A DNA stretch of 64,000 nt from Dickeya fangzhongdai. GTDB taxonomy: Bacteria; Pseudomonadota; Gammaproteobacteria; Enterobacterales; Enterobacteriaceae. Below the pieces are notes generated by a model, which was not told where the DNA came from, made no database searches, and saw only the letters and a list, made by a program, of their open reading frames with translations. The DNA lies in assembly GCF_002812485.1 (NCBI RefSeq), contig NZ_CP025003.1:3038001-3102000 (forward strand), written 5' to 3'. This document shows positions 27,649-37,553 of this stretch, in pieces; the stretch's first letter is position 1; each line of letters opens with the position of its first letter. The position numbers were made by a program, and so were the translations under genes.

Positions 27649-28903
27649 CGGAACGCTCCTCTCCTTGCACGTGATGCCGATCCCACAACAGGCGGGGGTC
27701 AAAGGTCATCGCAGCAATCATGGTCAGTATGACCACGGTGGCAAACAACACCGCGCCGATGGCCGGATAAATGCTCATCAGTCGGCCCATACGCACCATC
27801 GCCGACAACACGGCGATGACAAAGACATCGATCATGGACCAGCGGCCGACAAACTCCACGACCTCATACACCAGATGCAGCCGCTCAGTATCGTAACGGC
27901 GTGAGCCGTAGGCGCACCAGCACAGCCAGCCCATCGCCAGCATTTTCAGCGTCGGCACCATGATGCTGGCGATGAAAATCACCAGCGCCACCGGCCACGA
28001 ACCGGAATCCCACAGCAGGATCACGCCGGACATGATCGTCGAGGTAATGCTATGACCCAGCGCTTCGGTAACCATAATCGGCATCACGTTGGCGGGTACG
28101 TACAGCAGCACCGACGTCAGCAGCAGCGCCAGCGTCCATTGCAGGCTGTGACGCCGCCGGGCATGGCCGTGCGTATGGCAGCGCGGACAGCGAACCTCAT
28201 CGGCGGGCAGAATAGCGCTACAGCAGGTGCAGGCGCGCACGCCTTGATCCAGCCCGCTGCGGCCGGTTTCCAGCCCTGCCGGCATCGGCGGCGGCGGCGC
28301 GACGTCATCCCACAGCCAGCGGCGATCGAGGCTCTGGAACGCCAGCAACTGCAACAGGCAAAAAACGATATAGGGAACGAAACTGGCGCCGATGCCGATA
28401 TCGCCATACGACATCAGTTTTACAAAACTGACCAACACGCCCGCCAGAAAGATCTCCGCCATGCCCCAGCTTTTCAGTTGGAACAGCGTCTTGGTGAACA
28501 GACGCCGCACCGTATCAGGCAACGGCACGCGCAGGCACAGCAGCAGAATCACCGCCATGGAACAGGCCGGCACCAGTTGAGCAAACAGCAGAAACAGCGT
28601 CGCCATGCTGGCATAGTTTTCCGCCACCATCACCCGCGGGATTTCCAGCAGGGTGATTTCGCTGCGAATACCGGCGACGCTCATCGAGACAAAGGGAAAT
28701 AGCATGGACAGCAGCAGCATGATCAGCGCGCTAAACGCAAAGCTGGTCGGCCGCCACCGCGGCTCACGCTGACGGCTGGACAACGAGGTTTTACAACGTG
28801 GACACACCGCGCGCTGCCCATCATGCAACGTCGGCAGCTCTACCAGCAAGTCACAGTGCGGACACAGCATATGCCGGTCATAGTGATGGTGATGAACACA
28901 CAT
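27635..28903 (-). CDS. pqiA: Intermembrane transport protein PqiA
   Basis: A 422-residue inner-membrane protein of the PqiA/YebS family with two repeats. Each is a zinc-ribbon-like cysteine motif (CPHCDLLVELP with CPRCKTSL; CTCCSAILP with CPRCHTH) followed by about four membrane spans. It starts MCVHHHHYDRH. It provides the inner-membrane part of the Pqi system and may load the PqiB tube. In E. coli the operon responds to SoxRS (paraquat) and RpoS. The 292-bp upstream region after uup should hold the promoter, but I see no clear SoxS box. Confidence 0.95.
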   Translation of the reverse strand: MCVHHHHYDRHMLCPHCDLLVELPTLHDGQRAVCPRCKTSLSSRQREPRWRPTSFAFSALIMLLLSMLFPFVSMSVAGIRSEITLLEIPRVMVAENYASMATLFLLFAQLVPACSMAVILLLCLRVPLPDTVRRLFTKTLFQLKSWGMAEIFLAGVLVSFVKLMSYGDIGIGASFVPYIVFCLLQLLAFQSLDRRWLWDDVAPPPPMPAGLETGRSGLDQGVRACTCCSAILPADEVRCPRCHTHGHARRRHSLQWTLALLLTSVLLYVPANVMPIMVTEALGHSITSTIMSGVILLWDSGSWPVALVIFIASIMVPTLKMLAMGWLCWCAYGSRRYDTERLHLVYEVVEFVGRWSMIDVFVIAVLSAMVRMGRLMSIYPAIGAVLFATVVILTMIAAMTFDPRLLWDRHHVQGEERSVDEN

Positions 28904-29194
28904 TCGCCGCCTCCGGTGGCATGGCTGATACGAAAAATCGCGATGTTGTCGATACTGGATTTATGGCGGCACAGGCACGATAACATGCGAGATAAGCCAG
29001 CGTGTTTCTTCACAACCACCGCTTCCTTGCAACCACTACGATCGCAGGCCAGGAAAAGGCGCAACCGCCGCCCCGCCCTGGCCTCGAAATCATGGTTAAT
29101 GATGCCCGTTTGACGGTTCAACCGACACAGGCGCTCGCCTCAGCGTCGCGTTTAGGTCAGGGAATTCCCACTCCCCGTCAACGCCGGCGATATC

Positions 29195-31129
29195 TTAGCC
29201 ATTCTTCTGGGCTTCGAGCGTTTCCCAACGCTCAAAGCAGGTTTCCAGTTGCTGCTCCGCTTCAGCCAGCGCCGTCAGCACCGGCTGGGTTTCATCGTGC
29301 GACCGGGAAAAGAACGCCGGATCGTTCATCTGCTGTTGCAGGTTTTCGATTTCCGCCTCAAGCACTTCAATACGTTGCGGCAACTGTTCCAGTTCACGCT
29401 GCTGGTTATAACTGAGCTTACCGCCGCCGCGTTTAGCTGGCTGTGCGGCCGGCGCGCTCTGCACGTTCTCACTGCTGCGGTTTTCTTTCTGCGGCGCGCT
29501 TTTTACCGATGCTGACGTTCGCAGCGGCGCGGCGGAGGCACGCTGTTGCTGAGCATCATAATAGCCGCCGACATAGCGGCCAATCAGACCATTCCCTTCA
29601 AAAATCCAGCACTCGGTCACCGAGTTGTCGACGAATTGACGGTCATGGCTCACCAGCAGCACCGTGCCCTGATAACTTTCCAGCAACTCTTCCAGCAGTT
29701 CCAACGTTTCCACGTCCAGATCGTTAGTCGGTTCGTCGAGAATCAGCAGGTTGCTGGGTTTCAGGAACAGCCGGGCCAGCAGCAGACGGTTGCGTTCCCC
29801 GCCGGACAGCGCTTTAACCGGCGTCATGGCGCGTTTCGGGTGAAACAGGAAGTCCTGCAGATAACCCAGCACATGGCGCGGACGACCGTTGACCATCACC
29901 TCTTGCTTGCCTTCGGCGAGGTTGTCCATCACCGTTCTTTCCGGGTCCAACTCGGCGCGATGCTGATCGAAATACGCCACTTCCAGCTTGGTGCCGCAGT
30001 GAATGCGTCCCGACGTCGGCGCCAGTTGCCCCAGCATCAGTTTCAGCAGCGTGGTCTTGCCGCAACCGTTCGGCCCGACCAGCGCGATTTTATCGCCGCG
30101 CTGCACCTGAGCGGAAAAACCGGACGCCAGCGTCTTACCGTCCACCTGATAATGAACATCTTCCAGTTCAAAGACGATCTTGCCGGAGCGGGCCGCTTCT
30201 TCCACCTGCATTTTGGCGCTGCCCATCACTTCGCGGCGCTCGGCGCGTTCCTGACGCATCGCCTTGAGCGCCCGCACGCGGCCTTCATTACGGGTACGAC
30301 GGGCCTTGATGCCCTGACGGATCCACACCTCTTCCTGCGCCAGCTTGCGGTCGAATTCGGCATTCTGCAGTTCTTCCACCCGCAGCGCCTCTTCTTTACC
30401 CAGCAGGTAATTGTCGTAATCGCCCGGCCAGGACACCATCTTGCCGCGATCCAGATCGACAATGCGGGTCGCCATATTGCGGATAAACGAACGGTCGTGG
30501 GAAATGAACACGATGCTGCCGGAAAACGTCTTGAGGAAGCCTTCCAGCCAGTCGATGGTATCGATATCCAGGTGGTTGGTGGGTTCATCCAGCAACAGCA
30601 CCCGCGGCGCGCTGACCAGCGCACGCCCCAGCGCCGCTTTACGCAGCCAGCCGCCGGACAGCGCCGACAGCGGCGTGTCCGCCGATAGCCCCAGTTGCTC
30701 CAGCACCTCGTTGATGCGGTCTTCCAGCTTCCACAACCCCTGATGGTCCAGCACTTCCTGGATCTTCGCCAGTTGGTTCAGGTTTTTCTCGCTGGGGTCT
30801 TCCCCCACCAACCGCAACGCGACATGGTAGGCTTTCAGGTACTCGGCCTGCGCCGCCACGCCTTCGGCCACGAAATCGAACACCGTGCCGGCCACATCGC
30901 GCGGCGGGTCCTGCTGCAAACGCGCCACAATCAGGTCCTGCTCGTACACCAGCCGGCCGTCATCCAGCGGTATTTCCTTCGCCAGAATTTTCAGCAACGT
31001 AGATTTGCCGGCGCCGTTGCGCCCAACCAGACACACGCGCTCGTTGTCTTCAATATGCAGTTCGGTGTTGTCCAACAGCGGCGCATCGCTGAACGACAGC
31101 CAGGCGCCGGATAAGTTGATCAATGACAT
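29195..31129 (-). CDS. uup: ABC-F ATPase Uup
   Basis: A 644-residue soluble protein with two ABC domains: Walker A GRNGAGKSTL and GPNGCGKTTL, signatures LSGGWLRKA and LSGGERNRL, and Walker B LLLDEPTNHLD and LILDEPTNDLD. The ABC-F linker is rich in Arg and Glu (KARRTRNEGRVRALKAMRQE). A C-terminal coiled-coil DNA-binding domain (QRELEQLPQRIEVLEAEIENLQ) is present. Uup acts on ribosomes or branched DNA; its loss raises precise excision of transposons in E. coli. It starts five bases after the rlmL stop, so it is cotranscribed with rlmL. Confidence 0.96.
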   Translation of the reverse strand: MSLINLSGAWLSFSDAPLLDNTELHIEDNERVCLVGRNGAGKSTLLKILAKEIPLDDGRLVYEQDLIVARLQQDPPRDVAGTVFDFVAEGVAAQAEYLKAYHVALRLVGEDPSEKNLNQLAKIQEVLDHQGLWKLEDRINEVLEQLGLSADTPLSALSGGWLRKAALGRALVSAPRVLLLDEPTNHLDIDTIDWLEGFLKTFSGSIVFISHDRSFIRNMATRIVDLDRGKMVSWPGDYDNYLLGKEEALRVEELQNAEFDRKLAQEEVWIRQGIKARRTRNEGRVRALKAMRQERAERREVMGSAKMQVEEAARSGKIVFELEDVHYQVDGKTLASGFSAQVQRGDKIALVGPNGCGKTTLLKLMLGQLAPTSGRIHCGTKLEVAYFDQHRAELDPERTVMDNLAEGKQEVMVNGRPRHVLGYLQDFLFHPKRAMTPVKALSGGERNRLLLARLFLKPSNLLILDEPTNDLDVETLELLEELLESYQGTVLLVSHDRQFVDNSVTECWIFEGNGLIGRYVGGYYDAQQQRASAAPLRTSASVKSAPQKENRSSENVQSAPAAQPAKRGGGKLSYNQQRELEQLPQRIEVLEAEIENLQQQMNDPAFFSRSHDETQPVLTALAEAEQQLETCFERWETLEAQKNG

Positions 31130-31134
31130 AGTAG

Positions 31135-33258
31135 TTATTTTTCCTCGCCGGCGTGTTTCAGCAGCCAGCAGTTGTGAATCTGACGGTTACGGGCGAAATC
31201 CTGCGACAAGGTTTGTCCGGTAATTTCCTTCGCCTCCAGTCCCAGCGCGGCCAGTCCGGCCAGATCCATCTGGAATCCGCGTTTGTTGTTGGAAAATAGA
31301 ATGGTGCCGCGGGGGCGCAGCATACGTTTGAGCTGAGTCATCAGCATCAGGTGGTCACGCTGCACATCGAACGACTCGTCCATCCGCTTGGAGTTGGAGA
31401 AGGTCGGCGGGTCGATAAAAATCAGGTCAAACTGTTCACGAGTCTCGCGCATCCACGCCAGACAATCAGCGTGGAGCAGCCGGTGCTGGCGACCGGTCAG
31501 GCCGTTGAGGCGCAGGTTTTTCTCCGCCCATTCCAGATAAGTGCGCGACATGTCCACCGTGGTGGTGGAACGCGCGCCGCCCAGCCCGGCGTGCACGCTG
31601 GCGCTGCCGGTGTAGGCGAACAGGTTGAGGAAATCCTTGCCGTTGCTCATCTCGCCCAGCATGCGGCGGGCGATGCGGTGATCGAGAAACAGCCCGGTGT
31701 CCAGATAGTCGGTCAGGTTGACCCACAGTTTGGCGTTGAATTCCGATACCTGCAGAAACTCGCCTTTCTCGGCCAGTTTTTCGTACTGGCTATTGCCTTT
31801 TTGACGTTCGCGGGTTTTCAGCACCAGATGGCTGGCGGGCAACCCCAGCACGCTCAGGGTGGCGTTGATCACATCAAACAACCGCTGGCGGGCTTTCTGG
31901 GCATCGACGCTTTTCGGCGGCGCATACTCCTGAATCACCACCCGCTCGCCGTAACGGTCCACCGCCACGTTATATTCCGGCAGGTCGGCGTCATACAGGC
32001 GATAACATTCGATCCCCTGCTGCGCGGCCCATTTCTCCAGCTTGCGCAGATTTTTACGCAGACGATTGGCGAAATCCTCGGCGAACGTCGCCGTGTTCTC
32101 AGCGCCGTCTTCTTTTTCCGCCAGTTGATAATTTTTCTGTACGCACTCCAGCGGGCCGTTTTTGGCCTTGAACTGGCGATCGGCACGCAGTTGCAGGCAA
32201 CTGAGCAGTTCCGGCGAGGCGCTAAACAGCGACAGTTTCCAGCCGCCGAATTCGCTTTTCATTTTGCGGCCGAGCAGGTTATGCAACGCAATCAGCGCCG
32301 GCTCGCTCTCCAGACGCTCGCCGTAAGGCGGGTTGCTGACCACCGTACCTGTCGGCCCCTGCGGCAGCGGATTTTTCAGTTGCGTGGCGTCGGCGGATTC
32401 AAACCGAATCAGGGAACTGACCCCGGCGCGGCGCGCGTTAGCGCTGGCGATGTCCACCATGCGGCGGTCAACATCGGAGCCAAAGAACCGGGAAGACGTG
32501 GCTTGCAGGCCGGCCCGGGCGCGCTCCTGCGCCTCGGTGGTGATGCTTTTCCACAGCGTCGGGTTATGCTGCTGCCAGGCCAGGAAACCCCAGTGCTGAC
32601 GGTGCAAACCGGGCGCGCGATCCGCCGCCATCATTGCCGCCTCAATCAGCAGCGTGCCGGAGCCGCACATCGGATCCACCATCGGCGTGCCGGCTTCCCA
32701 GCCGGATCGCAACACGATCGCCGCCGCCAGATTCTCCTTCAGCGGCGCCTGCCCGGCCATTTCGCGATAACCGCGCAGATGCAGACTCTCGCCGCTCAGG
32801 TCCAGCGCCACGCTGGCTTTCTCGCGTTGCAGAAACACATTAATACGGATATCGGGCTGCTGACGGGCGACGTCCGGGCGCTGGCCGGTTTTGCGGCTAA
32901 AGCTGTCCACAATCGCGTCCTTGACCTTGAGCGCACCGTACTGACTGTTGCGAATCTCGTCATTGGTGCCGGTGAAATGCACCGCAAAAGTGTGGTTGAC
33001 GCTGAATACCGAGCTCCAGTCCACCGCCTGCACGCCCAGATACAGGTCCAGATCGCTGTAGACTTTAAACTCGTTGAGCGGCAGCAGGATGCGCGACGCC
33101 AGCCGGCTCCACATCAGGCTTTGGTACAGCAGCCGATCGTCTCCCTGAAAGTGCACCCCGCCCTGCACCACGGTGCAATGCTGCGCGCCCAGCGCTTCAA
33201 GTTCACTTTTTAACAATTCTTCCAGACCACGCGCCGTGCTGGCAAACAGAGAGTTCAT
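31135..33258 (-). CDS. rlmL: 23S rRNA (G2445-N2 and G2069-N7) methyltransferase RlmKL
   Basis: A 707-residue fusion of two methyltransferases. The N-terminal RlmL part has a THUMP domain and a Rossmann domain with [14 protein letters not shown] and the catalytic NPPYGERL. The C-terminal RlmK part has [18 protein letters not shown] and [11 protein letters not shown]. It methylates two guanines in helix 74 of 23S rRNA. It is first in an operon with uup. The leader has tandem repeats that each carry a TAAGGT ribosome-binding sequence. Confidence 0.96.
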   Translation of the reverse strand: MNSLFASTARGLEELLKSELEALGAQHCTVVQGGVHFQGDDRLLYQSLMWSRLASRILLPLNEFKVYSDLDLYLGVQAVDWSSVFSVNHTFAVHFTGTNDEIRNSQYGALKVKDAIVDSFSRKTGQRPDVARQQPDIRINVFLQREKASVALDLSGESLHLRGYREMAGQAPLKENLAAAIVLRSGWEAGTPMVDPMCGSGTLLIEAAMMAADRAPGLHRQHWGFLAWQQHNPTLWKSITTEAQERARAGLQATSSRFFGSDVDRRMVDIASANARRAGVSSLIRFESADATQLKNPLPQGPTGTVVSNPPYGERLESEPALIALHNLLGRKMKSEFGGWKLSLFSASPELLSCLQLRADRQFKAKNGPLECVQKNYQLAEKEDGAENTATFAEDFANRLRKNLRKLEKWAAQQGIECYRLYDADLPEYNVAVDRYGERVVIQEYAPPKSVDAQKARQRLFDVINATLSVLGLPASHLVLKTRERQKGNSQYEKLAEKGEFLQVSEFNAKLWVNLTDYLDTGLFLDHRIARRMLGEMSNGKDFLNLFAYTGSASVHAGLGGARSTTTVDMSRTYLEWAEKNLRLNGLTGRQHRLLHADCLAWMRETREQFDLIFIDPPTFSNSKRMDESFDVQRDHLMLMTQLKRMLRPRGTILFSNNKRGFQMDLAGLAALGLEAKEITGQTLSQDFARNRQIHNCWLLKHAGEEK

Positions 33259-33270
33259 ATCGCGACTATT

Positions 33271-33320
33271 ACCTTAATGAAGAACTAGTACCTTAATGAA
33301 GAACTAGCTTAATAAAGAAC
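33271..33320 (-). repeat. Tandem repeats in the rlmL leader
   Basis: ACCTTAATGAAGAACTAG occurs at 33271 and again 19 bp later at 33290, followed by a third, shortened and slightly changed copy (CTTAATAAAGAAC, 33308-33320). On the coding strand each full copy gives TTAAGGT, a ribosome-binding sequence. The first copy is the one near the rlmL ATG. Confidence 0.92.
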
Positions 33321-33459
33321 GCTCCCCAACCAGAAAGCGCCCTGGAAAAACGCGCCCTCAGGAAAACCGGGAGCCTTAAAGAAAATTGAGGCGCATTATA
33401 GCTAATCCCGGCGGCTTGTCATAAAGTTGCCGCTTTACGTCAGCAAGGAAATCCTCACC

Positions 33460-34563
33460 GTGATCGTGTTAAGTCGGCTTTTTGTTCACCCGGTCAAATC
33501 CATGCGCGGTATCCAGTTGTCGCAGGCGATGGCCAGCGCCAGCGGCCTGGCGTTTGACCGCATCTTCATGATCACCGAGCCCGATGGCACCTTCATTACC
33601 GCCCGCCAGTTTCCGCAACTGGTACTGTTCACGCCGGCGCTGACCCACGATGGCGTTTTCCTGTCCGCGCCCGACGGCCGGACATGCCTGGTGCGCTTTG
33701 ACGATTTCGCCCCCGCTACCGCACCGACCGAAGTCTGGGGCAACCATTTTCAGGCCCGCATCGCGCCGGAAGCGGTTAACCGCTGGCTGAGCGATTATCT
33801 GCAGCGTCCGGTGCAACTGCGCTGGCAAGGACCGGAACCGTCGCGCCGCGTCAAACGCCGCCCGGATATTCCGCTGGGGTTTGCCGACGGCTACCCTTTC
33901 CTGCTGATCAACGACGCCTCATTCGACGATCTGCGCCGCCGTTGCAGCGCAGGCATCCGCATCGAGCAGTTCCGCCCTAATCTGATCGTCAGCGGCGCCG
34001 AGGCTTACGCCGAAGACAGCTGGCAGACCGTGCGGGTCGGCGAAGTAGTGTTCGATGTGACCAAACCCTGCAGCCGCTGCGTCCTGACCACGGTGAGCGT
34101 CGAACGCGGGCGCCGTCATCCGTCCGGCGAGCCGCTGACGACGCTGCAGCAATACCGTACGGCGGAAAACGGCGACGTAGATTTCGGCATGAATCTGATC
34201 GCCCGCAACAGCGGCGTCATTCGCGCCGGCGACAGCGTCGAGATCCTCGCCACCAAACCGCCGCGGCCTTATGGCGCGGGCGCCGCCACTGAAAGTTTGA
34301 CGCCGCAGGCCAGCGCCGTCAAAGCGGTGCAGATCGCGTATCAGGGTCAGCGCTTTACCGGCAACAATCAGCAAATCCTGCTGGAACAGCTCGAACAACA
34401 GGGGATCCGCGTGCCCTATTCCTGCCGGGCCGGGCTGTGCGGTTGCTGTCGACTGACGTTGACCGATGGCGAAGTGTCGCCGCTGAAAGCCAGCGCGCTG
34501 GGCGAAGACGGGACGATTCTGGCGTGCAGTTGCATTCCGGCAGGAGATATCCAGTTAGCCTGA
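33460..34563 (+). CDS. ycbX: MOSC domain and ferredoxin protein YcbX
   Basis: A 367-residue protein. The N-terminal MOSC-N beta-barrel ([33 protein letters not shown]) and MOSC domain have the molybdenum-cofactor cysteine in [14 protein letters not shown]-terminal plant-type 2Fe-2S ferredoxin has CRAGLCGCC and a distal cysteine in ILACSCIP. In E. coli YcbX detoxifies N-hydroxylated base analogues using Moco and CysJ. The GTG at 33460 is chosen because it gives the same N-terminal length as E. coli before LSRLF. It is divergent from rlmL, as in E. coli. Confidence 0.93.
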   Translation: MIVLSRLFVHPVKSMRGIQLSQAMASASGLAFDRIFMITEPDGTFITARQFPQLVLFTPALTHDGVFLSAPDGRTCLVRFDDFAPATAPTEVWGNHFQARIAPEAVNRWLSDYLQRPVQLRWQGPEPSRRVKRRPDIPLGFADGYPFLLINDASFDDLRRRCSAGIRIEQFRPNLIVSGAEAYAEDSWQTVRVGEVVFDVTKPCSRCVLTTVSVERGRRHPSGEPLTTLQQYRTAENGDVDFGMNLIARNSGVIRAGDSVEILATKPPRPYGAGAATESLTPQASAVKAVQIAYQGQRFTGNNQQILLEQLEQQGIRVPYSCRAGLCGCCRLTLTDGEVSPLKASALGEDGTILACSCIPAGDIQLA

Positions 34564-34620
34564 CAGCCGCCAGTAATGCGATGAATGAGTGACGGTAAAA
34601 AGCCCGATTGAGATAGGTTC

Positions 34621-35175
34621 TTAGCCGGCGAAAGCGTAATGCGGCGATGTTTCGTCGTTCTTATCCGCAACAGGGCGCAGACGGTCATGCATGATTTTGA
34701 TGGCGTCGCCCAGTTGCATGGTCTTGCCGCTGATTGCCAACTGCTCCTGCGCCAGCACGCACAGGCTGGCTTTATCCCCGGCTTCCACCACCATAAAATT
34801 CGCCGCCTCCGGGCGTTCATTCAACTGCACGCTAACCTGATCGCCGGTTTGCGGTGATGATGCGACCGCGCCCTGAGCCACAAAGTGCCAGCTTTTCGGC
34901 ATCATCGGTTTCAGGAAACGGTTAGCCACCAGCGCATTCAGCACCAGCTCAGCCCGGGCTTCGGCGGACAACGCCAGCGCCTGGCATTTCTCCTGATAGG
35001 TGAAAAACAGCGCGGCATCCTCCACGCAGAACACGCTCGGCATAAAGGCATCCGGCGTCAGCATTGAGGAAGAAAAACGGGAACGGAATACCACGCCGTT
35101 AGCCAAGTCGAGCATCAGGCGCGCCTGTTCGGTATCGAAATACCAGCGCCAGCTATCGTCAGGGATTAATTTCAT
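34621..35175 (-). CDS. zapC: Cell division protein ZapC
   Basis: A 184-residue cytoplasmic protein that binds FtsZ and promotes bundling of protofilaments in the Z-ring. It starts MKLIPDDSWRWYFD, characteristic of the family, and the C-terminus is HYAFAG. It converges with ycbX and follows pyrD on the same strand, the E. coli order. The 400-bp gap to pyrD holds a complete ERIC element. Confidence 0.94.
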   Translation of the reverse strand: MKLIPDDSWRWYFDTEQARLMLDLANGVVFRSRFSSSMLTPDAFMPSVFCVEDAALFFTYQEKCQALALSAEARAELVLNALVANRFLKPMMPKSWHFVAQGAVASSPQTGDQVSVQLNERPEAANFMVVEAGDKASLCVLAQEQLAISGKTMQLGDAIKIMHDRLRPVADKNDETSPHYAFAG

Positions 35176-35284
35176 CGTATTACCTTCAGTTATGCCTTGC
35201 TGATGCCAAAGTACCGGAAAACAGGCCCGGATGAATAATCGGCCACCACATCAATAAGCAACCGGAATGAATTAGCGCAACCAA

Positions 35285-35438
35285 CATACCTGCAACTCGA
35301 ATTATTTAGGGTATTCCCGTCATACTTCAAGTTGCAGGTGTGTTGGCTGCGTTCGTTCACCCGAATCACTTACCTGAGTAAGCTCATCGGGATTTACTCA
35401 CTTGCCGCCTTCCTGCAACTCGAATTATTTAGGGTATT
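35285..35438. repeat. Complete ERIC element with a truncated second copy
   Basis: A full-length ERIC runs from about 35308 to 35438. Inverted ends (CATACTTCAAGTTGCAGG and CCTGCAACTCGAATTATTT) enclose the core TCACTTACCTGAGTAAGCTC, close to the ERIC1R/ERIC2 primer region. Immediately to its left, 35285-35315 repeats the right-end sequence GCAACTCGAATTATTTAGGG, the remnant of another copy. It lies between pyrD and zapC. Confidence 0.92.
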
Positions 35439-35574
35439 ACGCCATTCGTCGGGTGCGACCGCGTTAAAAATAACCCATCAGGCATGTGATGCTGTATTTT
35501 TGCACAAACGAAGAAAATATAGACCAGCGCGGAGGAGAAATAAACCCCCACGCCGTATAGCAGGAATGAAAAAA

Positions 35575-36582
35575 TCAGATATGGGTAACAATATCTTTAA
35601 TCAGACGCGGTCCGCGATAAATAAATCCGCTATAAATCTGAACCAGCGTCGCCCCGGCAGCTAATTTTTCTCTGGCGGCGACCACCGAATCAATTCCGCC
35701 TACGCCAATAATCGGCAACCGCCCCTGCAATTCCTGCGACAGACGACGAATCACTTCGGTGCTGCGCGACTGCAATGGACGCCCGCTTAATCCACCGGTT
35801 TGCCCGCAATGATTCAGCCCCTGGATCAATTGACGATCCAACGTCGTATTGGTGGCGATCACGCCATCGATATTATGGCGCACCAGACTGTCGGCAATTT
35901 GGATCAATTCTTCTTCAGAAAGATCCGGCGCAATTTTTACCGCGACCGGCACATATTTCTGATAATGGGCGTGCAGCTCAGCCTGTTTATTTTTTACAGC
36001 CTGTAACAAATCATCCAGCGCATCGCCATATTGCAGCGTGCGTAATCCCGGCGTATTGGGAGAGGAAATATTGATGGCAATATAACCGGCATGGGAATAG
36101 ACCTTATCCATACAAATCAGGTAATCGTCTTTTCCCTGTTCCACCGGCGTGTCTTTATTCTTGCCGATATTGATGCCAAGCACGCCGCCAAAACGCGACT
36201 GTTTGACATTCTCCACCAGATTATCCACCCCGCGATTGTTGAAGCCCATGCGGTTGATCAGCCCTTCGGCTTCCACCACCCGGAACAAACGCGGCTTGTC
36301 ATTGCCCGGCTGCGGGCGCGGCGTAACGGTGCCGACTTCAATAAAGCCGAACCCCATGGCGCCGAGCGCATCGATACACTCGCCGTCCTTATCCAGCCCG
36401 GCGGCCAGCCCCAGCGGATTGCGGAACGACAGCCCCATGCAGGTCACCGGCTTGGTGGGAACCGACTGGCGAACCAACCATTCAAACGGAGTGTGGGTAA
36501 TGCGGCGCAGCTGATGCAGGGTAAACTCGTGCGCCTGTTCAGGGTCGAGCTGGAATAACGCTTTACGAATGAGGGGATACAT
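35575..36582 (-). CDS. pyrD: Dihydroorotate dehydrogenase (quinone), class 2
   Basis: A 335-residue FMN enzyme, peripheral on the inner membrane, that oxidises dihydroorotate to orotate with quinone in pyrimidine synthesis. The amphipathic N-terminal helix domain ([20 protein letters not shown]) marks class 2. Barrel motifs are [40 protein letters not shown] (the catalytic Ser is in this loop), [16 protein letters not shown] and IGVGGIDS. It has a PurR-type box and a CTP-sensing-type leader upstream. Confidence 0.97.
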   Translation of the reverse strand: MYPLIRKALFQLDPEQAHEFTLHQLRRITHTPFEWLVRQSVPTKPVTCMGLSFRNPLGLAAGLDKDGECIDALGAMGFGFIEVGTVTPRPQPGNDKPRLFRVVEAEGLINRMGFNNRGVDNLVENVKQSRFGGVLGINIGKNKDTPVEQGKDDYLICMDKVYSHAGYIAINISSPNTPGLRTLQYGDALDDLLQAVKNKQAELHAHYQKYVPVAVKIAPDLSEEELIQIADSLVRHNIDGVIATNTTLDRQLIQGLNHCGQTGGLSGRPLQSRSTEVIRRLSQELQGRLPIIGVGGIDSVVAAREKLAAGATLVQIYSGFIYRGPRLIKDIVTHI

Positions 36583-36597
36583 GACTTCTCCTGGATT

Positions 36598-36625
36598 CCC
36601 GGTTACAAACCGGGGGCGTATTATC
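36598..36625 (-). promoter_or_regulatory. pyrD promoter -10, C-rich start and leader hairpin
   Basis: Read leftwards, the -10 GATAAT (36620-36625) is followed by the start region CGCCCCCGG. The transcript then begins with CCCGGTTTGTAACCGGG (36614-36598), a hairpin directly upstream of the AGGAG ribosome site. In E. coli, choice of a C or G start according to CTP level decides whether this hairpin forms and blocks translation; the layout here is the same. Confidence 0.75.
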
Positions 36626-36676
36626 GTCCATCGTCAGGCGAAAGGGAATTGACCTGGGCCAAAAAACGCCGCGACG

Positions 36677-36692
36677 ACGCAATCGTTTTCCT
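36677..36692 (-). promoter_or_regulatory. PurR box upstream of pyrD
   Basis: ACGCAATCGTTTTCCT matches the PurR consensus ANGCAANCGNTTNCNT at every defined position. It lies 95 bp upstream of the pyrD start, in line with the known PurR repression of E. coli pyrD. Confidence 0.8.
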
Positions 36693-36827
36693 TTATACGC
36701 CGCGCATTGCGGATTTTTTATTCGTTTTTTCACTTTCCATTCCACAATAAATCATTTTTCGAACCGCCGCCGCGTCTGCCAGACTGACCAAACTGTTATT
36801 AAATCGTGATAATTGATAATTATTGGT

Positions 36828-36956
36828 TATACCCTAGATAGTTCGAGTTGCAGAAAGCCGGCGACGCAGCGTGCTGCGGCCCCGCAAGGGGCGAGGCCCA
36901 GGGATGGGCCGAGTAATAAAGCCAACGCATCGGCAACTTGAAGTATGACGGGTATA
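36828..36956. repeat. ERIC-like element with a different core, upstream of ssuE
   Basis: The ends are ERIC-like inverted repeats (TATACCC...GAGTTGCAG and CAACTTGAAGTATGACGGGT). The middle (about 36865-36915) is unrelated to the ERIC core and rich in G+C, with its own inverted repeats (GCCCCGCAAGGGGC; GGCCCAGGGATGGGCC). It ends 12 bases before the ssuE ATG and includes part of the spacing to the ribosome site. Confidence 0.75.
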
Positions 36957-36968
36957 TAAGGAGTCACC

Positions 36969-37523
36969 ATGCGCGTTATAACACTGGCAGGTAGCCCGCG
37001 TTACCCTTCCCGTTCAACCGCTTTATTGCATCACGCCGGAAAATGGCTGGAAGCCAAAGGCGCCGAGGTGTTGCCGTGGCACCTGCACAACTTTCCGCCG
37101 GAAGACCTGCTCAATGCCCGTTTCGACAGCCCAGCGCTGCAAACCCTGAATGAACAACTCGCCAGCGCCGACGGCCTGCTGATCGCCACCCCGATTTACA
37201 AAGCGTCGTTTTCCGGCGGCCTGAAAGCGCTGCTGGACGTGTTGCCGGAGCGAGCGCTGGAACACAAAGTGGTGCTGCCGCTGTCCACCGCCGGCTCCGT
37301 CGCCCACATGCTGGCTGTGGATTACAGCCTTAAACCGGTGCTGAACGCGCTGAAAGCACAGGAAATTCTGCAGGGCGTGTTCGCAGATGACAGCCAGATC
37401 AGCCACTACGACCGAACCCCGATCTTCAGCGATGCGCTGGAAGCCCGTCTGCAAGACGCCCTGAATATCTTCTTTCAGGCATTGATTCGCCGTCAGCCCG
37501 AACCCTTGCGTCAGAGCGCCTGA
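36969..37523 (+). CDS. ssuE: NADPH-dependent FMN reductase SsuE
   Basis: A 184-residue flavodoxin-like reductase that supplies reduced FMN to the SsuD monooxygenase. It starts MRVITLAGSPRYPSRSTALL, with the FMN phosphate-binding loop, and contains LIATPIYKASFSGGLKALLD and the family PLSTAGSVAHMLAV. It has AAGGAG seven bases before the ATG. It is the first gene of ssuEADCB, a sulfonate-sulfur operon normally induced by sulfur limitation through Cbl and CysB. An ERIC-like repeat occupies the immediate upstream region. Confidence 0.96.
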   Translation: MRVITLAGSPRYPSRSTALLHHAGKWLEAKGAEVLPWHLHNFPPEDLLNARFDSPALQTLNEQLASADGLLIATPIYKASFSGGLKALLDVLPERALEHKVVLPLSTAGSVAHMLAVDYSLKPVLNALKAQEILQGVFADDSQISHYDRTPIFSDALEARLQDALNIFFQALIRRQPEPLRQSA

Positions 37524-37553
37524 CCGGCTGCTTTATATAAGGAAAGAAATGCT

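Noticed and set aside
31351..33213. 620-codon open frame opposite rlmL
   Set aside because: Antisense shadow; rlmL motifs are intact on the other strand.
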